From: Streptomyces caeruleatus
GTDB lineage: Bacteria > Actinomycetota > Actinomycetes > Streptomycetales > Streptomycetaceae
Direction: 5' to 3'
DNA length: 64,000 nt
NCBI RefSeq assembly: GCF_001514235.1
Contig: NZ_KQ948939.1
Span: 1 to 64,000 of the forward strand
This document shows positions 24,706 to 32,998 of this stretch, piece by piece; positions within the stretch are counted from its first letter, which is position 1, and every line of letters starts with the position of its first letter. The position numbers and the translations under genes were made by a program. The notes under the pieces are model-generated. The model was not told where the DNA came from. It worked only from the letters and a program-made list of their open reading frames with translations, and did no database searches.

Positions 24706-25995
24706 ATGCTGGGATTCGGCCTCTACGCGGCCATGGTGGCGGCCTCCGCGCTACTGCACTACTACCTCTGGGTGCGGCTGGTCCGCGACACCACACGCCC
24801 CGGAACCCGCACCCGCAGGTGGGCCACCGGCGCGGTGGTCTTCTCCGGCGTCCTTGCTCCCGCCACCCGCATTCTGCTGCCCTTCCTAGGCCCGCAGAAC
24901 GGGAAGTGGCTGGCCTGGCCGGGCTATCTGCTGATCGCCGTGCTGCTGTACCTGCTCACCGGGCTGGCCCTGGCGGAACTCCCCCGCGCCTACGCGGCAC
25001 TGAGGATCCGCCGGGCCGAGCGGGCGGCACCGGCACCAGCACCAGCACCGGCGGCCACCGCCGAGCCGGTCGCCGCGGAGTCCGGGACGGAGCCGTCGTC
25101 CACGGCGACGGCGACGCAGGTCCTCGCCCCCGCCCCGGCACCGCCCGCCGGGGAACGCCTGGTGGACCGCCGGCTCTTCCTGGGCCGGTCGGTCGGCGCG
25201 ATCGTCGGCGCCGGAGCCCTCGGAACGGTCGGCTACGGTGTCTCGACAGCCCTCGGCGACCCCCTGGTCAAGAGGGTGCCGGTACGGTTGTCGAAGCTGG
25301 ATCCGCGCGCCGCGGGCCTGCGGATCGCGGTGGTCAGTGACCTGCATCTGGGCGCGATGCTCGGCCGCTCCCACACGGACCGCGTGGTGCGCATGATCAA
25401 CGGCCTCGAACCCGACGTGGTGGCGATCGTCGGCGACCTGGCCGACGGCACCAGCGCCCAGCTCGGCGGCGCCATCGCGCCGTTCCGCTCGCTGGAGTCC
25501 CGCTACGGGAACTTCTTCGTCACGGGCAACCACGAGTACTTCTACGACGACGTCCAGGGATGGGTCGAGGAACTCCGCGACCTGGGCGTGCGCCCGCTGC
25601 TCAACGAACGGGTGGAGATCACCCACAACGGCGCGACCATCGACCTGGCCGGCGTCGAGGACGTCTCCGGCGAGGAGTACGACCGTGGCCCGGACTTCGC
25701 CCGCACCCTCGCGGGCCGGGACGCCACCCGCCCCGTGGTCCTGCTGGCCCACCAGCCGGTCCAGGCGGAGGAGGCGTCCCGCCACGGCGTCGACCTCCAG
25801 CTGTCGGGTCACACCCACGGCGGCCAGATGGCCCCCCTCACCGCCGTGGCGGCCCTGTCCAACCCGGTCCTGGCGGGCCTGGGCACAGTGGGCGACACCC
25901 AGCTCTACGTCACCCGCGGAACCGGGTTCTTCGGTCCGCCCGTCCGCGTGGGGGCACCACCGGACATCAGCGTGATCGAACTGCGCAACGCGTAA
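24706..25995 (+). CDS. Membrane-anchored metallophosphoesterase
   Basis: A 429-residue protein. The N-terminal 95 residues contain three or four hydrophobic segments, followed by an Ala/Pro linker (about 105-145), a further hydrophobic segment (about 160-180) and a calcineurin-like phosphoesterase domain. All metal-binding motifs are present: SDLHLG, GDLADG, GNHEY, AHQP and SGHTHGGQM. It is close to YkuE/UDP-2,3-diacylglucosamine pyrophosphatase-like proteins that act on phospho-compounds at the membrane. It starts 22 bases after the MMPL stop and ends the operon before a strong hairpin. Its link to the cluster product is not clear. Confidence 0.9.
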   Translation: MLGFGLYAAMVAASALLHYYLWVRLVRDTTRPGTRTRRWATGAVVFSGVLAPATRILLPFLGPQNGKWLAWPGYLLIAVLLYLLTGLALAELPRAYAALRIRRAERAAPAPAPAPAATAEPVAAESGTEPSSTATATQVLAPAPAPPAGERLVDRRLFLGRSVGAIVGAGALGTVGYGVSTALGDPLVKRVPVRLSKLDPRAAGLRIAVVSDLHLGAMLGRSHTDRVVRMINGLEPDVVAIVGDLADGTSAQLGGAIAPFRSLESRYGNFFVTGNHEYFYDDVQGWVEELRDLGVRPLLNERVEITHNGATIDLAGVEDVSGEEYDRGPDFARTLAGRDATRPVVLLAHQPVQAEEASRHGVDLQLSGHTHGGQMAPLTAVAALSNPVLAGLGTVGDTQLYVTRGTGFFGPPVRVGAPPDISVIELRNA

Positions 25996-26010
25996 GAGCT
26001 ACCGCACAAC

Positions 26011-26042
26011 AAGAACCCCAGGTCACCTGACCTGGGGTTCTT
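26011..26042. terminator. Bidirectional terminator between the cluster and otsB
   Basis: A perfect 15-bp stem (aagaaccccaggtca / tgacctggggttctt) sits between two convergent genes, with an A run on one side and TTCTT on the other, so it can serve both strands. Confidence 0.9.
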
Positions 26043-26059
26043 CGTCACCGGGGACCTGG

Positions 26060-26902
26060 TCAGCCCGTGTGACGCGCGATCGTCCGCAACAGCCGTACGA
26101 CCCCCGCAGGGCCGTCGACGACCACGTCCGCCTTCTCCGACAGCTCGGTGACCTCGTCGCTGCCGCTGCAGACGAGCAGGCCGGGGATGCCGTCGGAGCG
26201 GAGTTCCTCGGCGGCGGCGTAGGCCGGGAGGTCGCCGAGGTCGTCGCCGGCGTAGAGGACGGACTCGGCGCCGAGGTCGCGGGCGTAGTCCCGAAGCGCC
26301 ACACCCTTGTCCATGCCGGGTGGGCGGAGTTCGAGGACCATGCGTCCCGGTTCGACGATGAGGCCGTTGCGGGTGGCGAGGTCGGTCAGGGGGGCGCGGA
26401 GGGTGTCGAAGGTGTCCTGGGGGTCGGGTGCGCGGCGGGTGTGTACGGCGAGGGCGTGTCCCTTGTCCTCGGTCCAGGTGCCGGTGGCGCCGATGCCGTC
26501 GAGGAGGCCCGGCAGTTCGGCGCGGACGGCCGCGATGCCGGGGTGGGGGTCGGGAGCGGTGAGCTTGCCGGTGGCGGCGTCCCAGCGTTCGGCGCCGTAG
26601 TGGCCGAGTACGACCAGGCGCTCCAGGCCGGGGACGTCGGCGAAGCCGCCGTAGCGCACCGCGATTTCGGCCGGGCGGCCGGTGATCACTGCCACGGCCG
26701 CGACTTTGGGGGCGAGGGCGGCGAGGGCGGGGATCGCCTCGGGGTGGGGTCTTGCCTTCTCGGGGTCGGGGACGATCGGGGCGAGGGTGCCGTCGAAGTC
26801 GAGTGCGATCAGTGCGCGGGTGGGGTCCCTGAGGATCGCGGCGAGGCCGGCGCGGCCGGGCTGGGTGGTGGGGGTCGGGAGAGCTTCCGTATGACTGCCC
26901 AT
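26060..26902 (-). CDS. otsB: Trehalose-6-phosphate phosphatase OtsB
   Basis: A 280-residue HAD phosphatase that dephosphorylates trehalose-6-phosphate. Motif I is ALDFDGTLAPIV (Asp35 and Asp37), with VITGRP (motif II), the lysine segment RPPGMDKGVAL (motif III) and YAGDDLGDLPAY (motif IV). It completes the OtsA-OtsB pathway begun at 10455, but on the opposite strand and 14 kb away. It shares a terminator with the convergent phosphoesterase gene. Confidence 0.95.
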   Translation of the reverse strand: MGSHTEALPTPTTQPGRAGLAAILRDPTRALIALDFDGTLAPIVPDPEKARPHPEAIPALAALAPKVAAVAVITGRPAEIAVRYGGFADVPGLERLVVLGHYGAERWDAATGKLTAPDPHPGIAAVRAELPGLLDGIGATGTWTEDKGHALAVHTRRAPDPQDTFDTLRAPLTDLATRNGLIVEPGRMVLELRPPGMDKGVALRDYARDLGAESVLYAGDDLGDLPAYAAAEELRSDGIPGLLVCSGSDEVTELSEKADVVVDGPAGVVRLLRTIARHTG

Positions 26903-26948
26903 GCCCAGACCATATCCGCCCCCGCCGCCCCTACCCGTCCCATCCTTC

Positions 26949-27080
26949 TGGGGCTCCGCCCCAGACCCCGCTCCTCAAACGCCGGAGGGGCTGGATCTTT
27001 CAGCCCGTCCGGCGTTTGAGGACGAGGCCCGAAGGGCCGACAGCGGGGGTCTGGGGGCGCAGCCCCCAGGGACGGGACGG
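26949..27080. repeat. Streptomyces-type intergenic repeat (cctcaaacgccgga family)
   Basis: The otsB-DUF3263 gap is filled with inverted copies: cctcaaacgccggaggggctg against cagcccgtccggcgtttgagg, and ctggggctccgccccag against ctgggggcgcagccccca. These words are common intergenic repeats of Streptomyces, to my recollection. They fold into long hairpins and may end transcription. No gene is seen. Confidence 0.75.
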
Positions 27081-27081
27081 G

Positions 27082-27333
27082 TCAGCGTTCGCCGCGGTGC
27101 TTTTCCCTCAGTCTCCGCAGGCGATTCACCGTCACCGGGTCGTGGGCCAACGCCCGCGGATCGTCCAGCAGAGCGTTCAGCAACTGGTAGTAGCGCACCG
27201 GCGCCAACCCCAGCTCCTCACGAATCACCCGCTCCTTCACCCCGGGCCCCGAGAACCCCCGACGCTCCAGCGCGAGAACGGCCCGCTCACGCTCGGCAAG
27301 GCCGACGTCGGGCTCACGCGGATCCTCACTCAT
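27082..27333 (-). CDS. DUF3263 family protein
   Basis: An 83-residue, highly charged helical protein. The core ERERAVLALERRGFSGPGVKERVIREELGLAPVRYYQLLNALLDDPRAL matches the actinobacterial DUF3263 family, which looks like a small helix-turn-helix protein (LGLAPVRYYQLLN as recognition helix). Function is unknown. The ATG at 27333 starts MSEDPREP; an upstream start would add ten unlikely residues. A conserved neighbour of otsB in Streptomyces as I recall. Confidence 0.85.
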   Translation of the reverse strand: MSEDPREPDVGLAERERAVLALERRGFSGPGVKERVIREELGLAPVRYYQLLNALLDDPRALAHDPVTVNRLRRLREKHRGER

Positions 27334-27363
27334 GCCCCGCACCCTAGCCCCCACCACCGACAC

Positions 27364-28662
27364 CTACTCCGCGCTCTCCGCCCGCGACGCAGTCGCCTGA
27401 AGCTGCCCCAGAATCGCCGACGGACTCCCCCCGGAGGCAACCGCCCCACCGATCCGCTTCTTGACCCCCGCACTGACCGCGGCCCACGAAGTCCGCCCCA
27501 CCGGATACAGCTCGGACAACGCCAGCTGCTCCAGGAACGGCTTGAGATCGGCGTCCTGCGGCGCCCCGCTCATCACGGTGGACGCGGAGTTCGTCACGGG
27601 CAGCAGGTCGTACTCCCGGGAGAAGTCGAGGACGTTCTCCTTGTCGTAGACGAAGTCGAGGAAGTCGCCCACCTGCTCGGCATGGCCGTTCTGCTTGAAG
27701 GCCGTCATCCAGTCGGCCACACCCATGGAGACCTTGGTCGGCCCCTCCCGCCCGGGCATCGGCACCATGCCGAACTTCACACCCTTCTTCGCGGCCATCT
27801 GCATCAGCGAAGGGTGACCGTTGAGCATGCCGACATCGCCCGCCGCGAAGGCGGAGAACGCCTCGGCCCGGTTGAGCCGACCGGGCGTGACCGGCCCGGT
27901 GAGGCCCTTGCCGACGAGGTTGTTCTTCAGCCAGTTGAAGGTGGCGACGTTCTCCGTGGAGTCGATGCTGTACGTGCCGAGCTCCGCGTCGGTGTACCCG
28001 CCCCCACCGCTGAGCAGCCACTGCATGGTCTCGGCCTGCGCCTCCTCGGCCCCCAGCGGCAGCGCGTACGGGTACTTCACCCCGTCCGCCTTGAGCGCCT
28101 CGGCGTCGGCGGCCAGCTCCTGCCAGGTGGTCGGCGCGTTGAGGCCGGCCTTCTGGAAGAGGGTCTTGTTGTAGAAGAGCAGTCGTGTGGAGGAGGCGAA
28201 CGGAATGCCGTACTGCACCCCGTTCACCTGCCCCGCGTCCGCGAGCTGCGCGACGAGGTCGGCCTGGACGGGGATGGAGAGGAGGTCGTCGGCCTCGTAG
28301 AGGAGGTCCTTGGCGGCGTAGTCGGCGTACGCGCCGATCTGCGCCATGTCCGGCGGGTTCCCGGCGTCGACCATCTCCTTGACCTTGGCGTCCACGTCGT
28401 TCCAGGAGTACACGGTGACGTCGACGTGCACGCCCGCGTGTTCCTCCTCGTACGCCTCGACGAGCTTGTCCCAGTACTTCTGGGAACTGTTCGCCGCGCT
28501 GTCGCCGTAGTCGGCGGCGACCAGCTTCAGCGTCACCTCGCCCGAACCACCGGTCAGCCCACAGCCGCCGAGTGTCGCCACCAGCCCCAGCACGGACGCC
28601 GCCGCGATCGTGATCGTCCCCGTACGCCTACGCCGCTGCACGCAGAACCGCCCCACACCCAT
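27364..28662 (-). CDS. Sugar ABC transporter substrate-binding lipoprotein
   Basis: A 432-residue extracellular solute-binding protein, family 1 type. The N-terminus has basic residues, a hydrophobic stretch and a lipobox ending LGGC (Cys about residue 34), so it should be a lipoprotein. Segments such as VTVYSWNDVDAKVKEMVDAGNPPDMAQIG, YGIPFASSTRLLFYNKTLF and PTTWQELAADAEALK are characteristic of sugar-binding proteins. No permease or ATPase genes are adjacent; the divergent neighbours are nagK-nagA, which suggests an amino-sugar ligand. No Shine-Dalgarno is visible; a 15-base palindrome lies directly upstream. Confidence 0.92.
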   Translation of the reverse strand: MGVGRFCVQRRRRTGTITIAAASVLGLVATLGGCGLTGGSGEVTLKLVAADYGDSAANSSQKYWDKLVEAYEEEHAGVHVDVTVYSWNDVDAKVKEMVDAGNPPDMAQIGAYADYAAKDLLYEADDLLSIPVQADLVAQLADAGQVNGVQYGIPFASSTRLLFYNKTLFQKAGLNAPTTWQELAADAEALKADGVKYPYALPLGAEEAQAETMQWLLSGGGGYTDAELGTYSIDSTENVATFNWLKNNLVGKGLTGPVTPGRLNRAEAFSAFAAGDVGMLNGHPSLMQMAAKKGVKFGMVPMPGREGPTKVSMGVADWMTAFKQNGHAEQVGDFLDFVYDKENVLDFSREYDLLPVTNSASTVMSGAPQDADLKPFLEQLALSELYPVGRTSWAAVSAGVKKRIGGAVASGGSPSAILGQLQATASRAESAE

Positions 28663-28665
28663 CAA

Positions 28666-28680
28666 TTCGAAACTTTCGAA
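28666..28680. promoter_or_regulatory. Perfect palindrome upstream of the binding-protein gene
   Basis: ttcgaaa-c-tttcgaa, a 15-base perfect palindrome 3 bases upstream of the binding-protein ATG. It would cover the ribosome-binding or transcription-start region, as a LacI-type operator can. Confidence 0.5.
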
Positions 28681-28701
28681 ACGTCATACATATTGCCCCC
28701 A

Positions 28702-28717
28702 TAAGGTCTACACCACG
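28702..28717. promoter_or_regulatory. dre-like site 1 (DasR)
   Basis: The core ggtctacaccac matches 11 of 12 bases of the DasR core GGTCTAGACCAC. It lies about 47 bp upstream of nagK. DasR represses N-acetylglucosamine genes and releases DNA on binding GlcNAc-derived phosphosugars. Confidence 0.65.
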
Positions 28718-28719
28718 TA

Positions 28720-28735
28720 AGTGGACTAGACCTCT
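28720..28735. promoter_or_regulatory. dre-like site 2 (DasR)
   Basis: agtggactagacctct matches the dre consensus ACTGGTCTAGACCACT at 13 of 16 bases. It is 18 bp from site 1 (centre to centre) and about 28 bp upstream of the nagK start, where it would overlap the promoter. Confidence 0.75.
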
Positions 28736-28763
28736 CGCGGGTACGCAAGCCACACTGTCCCCC

Positions 28764-29708
28764 GTGAGACATGTCATCGCCCTCGATGTGGGCGGCACCG
28801 GGATGAAGGCCGCCCTGGCAAGGGCGAGCGGCGAACTCCTCCATCAGGTCCGCCGCCCGACCGGTCGCGAGCGCGGGCCGGACGCGGTCGTCGAGGGCAT
28901 CCTCGACTTCGCCGCCGAGCTGCGCGCGTACGGCGAACAGCACTTCGGCGAGCCCGCGGCCGCCGTCGGCGTCGCCGTCCCCGGCATCGTCGACGAGGCC
29001 GAGGGCATCGCCGCCTACGCGGCCAACCTCGGCTGGCGGGACGTACCCCTGCGCCGGCTGCTGGCGGACCGGCTCGGCGGTGTCCCCGTCGCCCTCGGCC
29101 ACGACGTGCGCACCGGCGGTCTCGCGGAGGGCCGGATCGGCGCGGGCAAGGGCGCCGACCGCTTCCTGTTCGTGGCGCTCGGCACCGGGATCGCCGGCGC
29201 CATCGGCATCGACGGCCGGGTGGAGTCGGGCGCGCACGGCTTCGCGGGCGAGATCGGCCACATCGTCGTACGCCCCGGCGGCACCCCCTGTCCGTGCGGG
29301 CAGCGCGGCTGCCTGGAACGGTTCGCGTCCGCGGCGGCGGTCAGCGAGGCATGGGCCGCCGCCTGCGGGGACCCGGAAGCGGACGCCGCCGACTGCGCGA
29401 AGGCCGTCACGTCCGGCGACCCGAACGCCGTACGAGTCTGGCAACAGGCCGTCGACGCCCTCGCCGACGGCCTGGTCACCGCCCTCACCCTGCTGGACCC
29501 CCGCACCCTGATCATCGGTGGCGGCCTGGCCGAGGCGGGGGAAACCTTGTTCACACCCCTGCGGGCGGCAATCCGGCAGAGGGTCACTTTCCAGAAGCTG
29601 CCGTCCATCGTCCCCGCGGCCCTGGGGGACACCGCCGGATGCCTGGGTGCCGGCCTCCTGGCCTGGGATCTCGTCCACCACACCGACCGCACGGAGGTAA
29701 CGCCCTGA
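28764..29708 (+). CDS. nagK: ROK-family sugar kinase, likely N-acetylglucosamine kinase
   Basis: A 314-residue ROK kinase. The ATP-phosphate motif is ALDVGGTGMKAAL; the catalytic Asp is in GHDVRTG (about residue 113); the zinc site is EIGHIVVRPGG with CPCGQRGCLERF. N-acetylglucosamine is inferred as substrate because the stop overlaps the nagA start (TGATG) and two dre-like sites precede the gene. The GTG start has no Shine-Dalgarno but CACACT stands 7 bases upstream, so the mRNA is probably leaderless. Confidence 0.9.
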   Translation: MRHVIALDVGGTGMKAALARASGELLHQVRRPTGRERGPDAVVEGILDFAAELRAYGEQHFGEPAAAVGVAVPGIVDEAEGIAAYAANLGWRDVPLRRLLADRLGGVPVALGHDVRTGGLAEGRIGAGKGADRFLFVALGTGIAGAIGIDGRVESGAHGFAGEIGHIVVRPGGTPCPCGQRGCLERFASAAAVSEAWAAACGDPEADAADCAKAVTSGDPNAVRVWQQAVDALADGLVTALTLLDPRTLIIGGGLAEAGETLFTPLRAAIRQRVTFQKLPSIVPAALGDTAGCLGAGLLAWDLVHHTDRTEVTP

Positions 29709-30946
29709 TGGCAGCCCACCCAGGGGCGCGGGACAGCGCTGAATCTGCGGCTACCGCCGCGTGGGCGCGACCAGCCCCCCACCACCCGCACCCCGCAACC
29801 AACAACGGGCCCCTCATCCTGTCCGGCGCCAACGTGGTCATGCCGACGGGAACCCTCAAGGACGCCCAGGTCATCGTCGACGGCACCCGCATCGCCGCCA
29901 CAGCCCCGGAAAACGCCCACCGCATCGCCCTCGACGGCCACTGGCTCCTGCCAGGATTCGTCGACCTCCACAACCACGGCGGAGGCGGAGCCTCCTTCAC
30001 CTCGGGCACCCCCGACGACGTACTCAAAGGCATCCACACCCACCGCCTGCACGGCACCACCACCCTCGTCGCCTCCACCGTCACCGGCGACATGGACTTC
30101 CTCACCCGCCGCGCGGGCCTGCTCAGCGAACTCGCCGAGCAGGGCGACGTCGCCGGCATCCACTTCGAGGGCCCCTTCATCTCCCCCTGCCGCAAGGGCG
30201 CCCACTCCGAGGCGCTCCTGCGCGACCCCGACCCCGCGGAGGTCCGCAAGCTGATCGACGCGGCGCGCGGGCACGCCACGATGGTCACCCTCGCCACCGA
30301 GCTGCCGGGCGGCCTCGACTCCGTACGCCTCCTCGCCGAACACGGCGTCATCGCCGCGATCGGGCACACGGACGCGACGTACGAGCAGACGGTGGAGGCG
30401 ATCGAGGCGGGCGCCACGGTCGCCACGCATCTGTTCAACGCGATGCCGCCGCTGGGCCACCGCGAGCCCGGCCCGATCGCGGCGCTGCTGGAGGACGAGC
30501 GGGTGACCGTCGAGCTGATCAACGACGGCACGCATCTGCACCCGGCGGCGCTGGAGCTGGCGTTCCGTCACGCCGGGGCGGACCGGGTCGCGTTCATCAC
30601 GGACGCCATGGACGCGGCCGGCTTCGGCGACGGCCGCTACATGCTCGGCCCGCTGGAGGTGGAGGTCGCCGACGGCGTGGCCCGCCTCGTCGAGGGCGGC
30701 TCGATCGCCGGCTCCACCCTCACCCTCGACCGCGCCTTCAAGCGGGCCGTGACGATCGACCGGCTGCCCGTCGAGGACGCGGTGGCGGCCCTGTCCGTCA
30801 ACCCGGCCAAGCTGCTCGGCCGCTACGACCGCATCGGCTCCCTGGAACCCGGCAAGGACGCCGACCTGCTGGTGCTGGACGCCGACTTCGACCTCAAGGG
30901 CGTGATGCGCCGCGGCGAATGGGTGGTCGATCCGCAACTGGGGTGA
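29708..30946 (+). CDS. nagA: N-acetylglucosamine-6-phosphate deacetylase
   Basis: A 412-residue amidohydrolase-fold enzyme that removes acetate from GlcNAc-6-phosphate. The metal and catalytic segments are GFVDLHNHGG, GIHFEGPFIS, GHTDAT, ATHLFNAMPP and FITDAMDAAG. The gene starts with ATG overlapping the nagK stop. The first 33 codons are unusual: they run through a dispersed intergenic repeat (29722-29790) and encode Ala/Pro/His-rich sequence ahead of the conserved start of the domain (LILSGANVVMPTG). So either the N-terminus has been extended by the repeat or a later start is used. Confidence 0.95.
   Translation: MAAHPGARDSAESAATAAWARPAPHHPHPATNNGPLILSGANVVMPTGTLKDAQVIVDGTRIAATAPENAHRIALDGHWLLPGFVDLHNHGGGGASFTSGTPDDVLKGIHTHRLHGTTTLVASTVTGDMDFLTRRAGLLSELAEQGDVAGIHFEGPFISPCRKGAHSEALLRDPDPAEVRKLIDAARGHATMVTLATELPGGLDSVRLLAEHGVIAAIGHTDATYEQTVEAIEAGATVATHLFNAMPPLGHREPGPIAALLEDERVTVELINDGTHLHPAALELAFRHAGADRVAFITDAMDAAGFGDGRYMLGPLEVEVADGVARLVEGGSIAGSTLTLDRAFKRAVTIDRLPVEDAVAALSVNPAKLLGRYDRIGSLEPGKDADLLVLDADFDLKGVMRRGEWVVDPQLG
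29722..29790. repeat. Dispersed repeat module inside the 5' end of nagA
   Basis: From aggggcgcgggac to ccacccgca the sequence matches the modules at 4529-4606 and 7731-7801; gcggctaccgccg-gtgggcgcgaccagcccc is shared almost exactly with 7758-7788. It is read in frame as part of nagA. Confidence 0.8.
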
Positions 30947-31105
30947 TCTGTCCTGCTGTTGAGGGCGGCGGTTGTCCTGCGAGACTGGGACGGCCGCCGT
31001 CCTTTTGGCATGATCAATGCCTCCAGGCGGAGCGTCCGGCGGACAGCCGGCAAACGCTGTCTGAACTGCTCGCGTTCTGAACTTCTTCGGGGGAGGTCGG
31101 CCCAG

Positions 31106-32035
31106 GTGATCCTCACGGTCACGCTGAACACCGCTCTCGACATCACCTACCGCGTACGGTCACTGCGGCCCCACGCCTCCCACCGGGTCTCCGACGTGAC
31201 GGAACGCCCCGGCGGCAAGGGGCTGAACGTGGCCCGGGTGCTGGCGGTCCTCGGACACGAGGTGACGGCCACCGGCTTCGCGGGCGGCGCGACGGGCCGT
31301 GTCGTACAGGAACGGCTCACCGCGACGCCCGGTGTGGTGGACGCGCTGGTCCCGGTGGCGGGCGCGACCCGCCGCACGATCGCCGTGGTCGACGAACGCT
31401 CCGGCGACACGACCCAGCTCAACGAGCCCGGCCCGACGGTCACCCCCGCCGAGTGGTCCGCCTTCCAGGAGGCCTACGCGGACCTGCTCGCGTCGGCCTC
31501 GGCGGTGGCCCTGTGCGGCAGTCTGCCGCCGGGGGTGCCGGTGGGGGCGTACGCCGGTCTGGTGCGGGCCGCGAAGGCCGCCGGGGTGCCGGTCCTGCTG
31601 GACACCAGCGGCGAGGCGCTGCGCCGGGGCGTCGCCGCCCGCCCGGACGTCATCAAGCCGAACGCCGACGAACTCGCCGAACTCACCGGCTCCCACGAGC
31701 CGTTGCGCGCGACGCAGGACGCCCGTCGACGCGGGGCACTGGCGGTGGTCGCCTCCCTCGGCACGGAGGGCCTCCTCGCCGCGACCCCCGAGGGCCGCTG
31801 GCGCGCCACCCCGCCGGCCCGCCTCCACGGCAACCCGACCGGCGCCGGCGACGCGGCGGTCGCGGGCCTGCTGTCGGGCTTGGTGGAACGGCTGCCATGG
31901 CCCGACCGGCTGACCCGCGCGGCGGCACTCAGCGCGGCGAGCGTGCTGGCACCGGTGGCGGGCGAGGTCGACCGGGGGGCGTACGAGGAGCTGCTGGGGC
32001 GGGTGGCGGTGACCGGGGAGGTCACCGCCGCGTGA
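31106..32035 (+). CDS. PfkB-family kinase, 1-phosphofructokinase-like
   Basis: A 309-residue ribokinase-fold sugar kinase. Features: MILTVTLNTALDITYRV at the start, GGKGLNVARVLAVLGHEV (sugar-binding glycines), LCGSLPPGVP and the catalytic anion-hole motif GNPTGAGDAAVAGLL. The overall pattern is that of 1-phosphofructokinase or tagatose-6-phosphate kinase. Position after nagKA suggests a role in phosphosugar use, but no PTS gene is adjacent. GTG 31106 follows GGGGGAGG at 9-10 bases. The stop is three bases from the stop of the convergent gene. Confidence 0.88.
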   Translation: MILTVTLNTALDITYRVRSLRPHASHRVSDVTERPGGKGLNVARVLAVLGHEVTATGFAGGATGRVVQERLTATPGVVDALVPVAGATRRTIAVVDERSGDTTQLNEPGPTVTPAEWSAFQEAYADLLASASAVALCGSLPPGVPVGAYAGLVRAAKAAGVPVLLDTSGEALRRGVAARPDVIKPNADELAELTGSHEPLRATQDARRRGALAVVASLGTEGLLAATPEGRWRATPPARLHGNPTGAGDAAVAGLLSGLVERLPWPDRLTRAAALSAASVLAPVAGEVDRGAYEELLGRVAVTGEVTAA

Positions 32036-32038
32036 CGC

Positions 32039-32998
32039 CTACGACTTGACCCAGCCCTTGACCAGCCACATCTGGTCGATGAGCGCGTCGCACTGGTTGC
32101 CCTGTTCGCAGGACACCTTGATCGTGTTGGTGCCCTTGTTGAGCTGGATCCAGTTGTAGGTCTTCGTCCAGCCCTTCTCGTAGTCGCCCTCGGCGGCATT
32201 CGCCCAGTTCTTCAGGCCGACCGGGGAGTCGGAGGCCGTGCCGTTGATCGTGAGGGTGGCGTTCTGATCCTTGCCGGGGACGCTGTAGCCGACGAAGACC
32301 GTGTACTTGCCGCTCTTCGGGATCCCGTTCACGGACCAGGTGACCGACGAGCCGACCTGGTTGAAGCCGGTGACATAGACGCCGCCGTCCGCCTGGGCGC
32401 CCTTGACGTCGGAGGCGGTGGTGGCACCGCCGGCGAGGGCGAGGGCCTTGGCGTCGATCGTCGGGAGGTCGTCCTCGGCCGCCTGGCTGTTGCTGTTCGA
32501 CGGGCTGGGCGCGGTGCTCTCCTGCGACTGCGTCGGGGTCGAGTCGGCCGCGTTGCCCTTGTCGCCGGTGTCCTCGTCGCCGCCCAGCATCGCCACGCTG
32601 ATCCCGATCACGACCGCCGCGACCACGGCGACCGCGCCGATCAGCAGCCCCTTGGTGTTGGGACCCCCGCCCCGGCCGCCGGATCCGCTGCCGCCGCTGT
32701 ACGCCGGCTGCTGCTGGACCGTCTGCGCCCCGCCGGGATGCGTCTCCGGCGCCGCGTAGTGCGCGTTCGGCTGGCTGTAGGCGCCCTGCTGTTGCGGTAT
32801 CTGGCCGTAGGCCGCCGTCGGCTGCTGCTGGCCGTACTGACGCTGGCCGACCGCGCGCACCCGGTTGACCGAGCCGGGGTAGCCGTAGCCACCGCCACCG
32901 GACGGCGGCTGGGCGCCGTTGGCCTGCCCGTCGGCGTAGAGGTAGCCGAACGGGTCGTCGTCCTCGGGCGTAGTCGCGCCGTTGTTGCCGGACGTCAT
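32039..32998 (-). CDS. Membrane-anchored protein with CBM35/CBM6-like C-terminal domain
   Basis: A 319-residue protein. Residues 1-112 are Gly/Gln/Tyr/Pro-rich and presumably cytoplasmic; one transmembrane segment follows (about 116-138, GLLIGAVAVVAAVVIGISVAML); then a Ser/Thr linker and a C-terminal beta-sandwich (about 190-319: GGVYVTGFNQVGSSVTWSVNGI...YTVFVGYSVPG...NTIKVSCEQGNQCDALIDQMWLV) of the carbohydrate-binding type. It may sense or bind wall or extracellular sugars. Its start overlaps the stop of the iscB gene (ATGA), with the GGAGGAG ribosome site inside the iscB coding end. Confidence 0.8.
   Translation of the reverse strand: MTSGNNGATTPEDDDPFGYLYADGQANGAQPPSGGGGYGYPGSVNRVRAVGQRQYGQQQPTAAYGQIPQQQGAYSQPNAHYAAPETHPGGAQTVQQQPAYSGGSGSGGRGGGPNTKGLLIGAVAVVAAVVIGISVAMLGGDEDTGDKGNAADSTPTQSQESTAPSPSNSNSQAAEDDLPTIDAKALALAGGATTASDVKGAQADGGVYVTGFNQVGSSVTWSVNGIPKSGKYTVFVGYSVPGKDQNATLTINGTASDSPVGLKNWANAAEGDYEKGWTKTYNWIQLNKGTNTIKVSCEQGNQCDALIDQMWLVKGWVKS

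Noticed and set aside
21015..24707. Minus-strand frame of about 1230 codons opposite the hydrolase and MMPL genes
   Set aside because: High GC third-position bias in the real genes suppresses stop codons on the other strand. The translation is Gln/Asp/Gly/Arg-rich without any domain.
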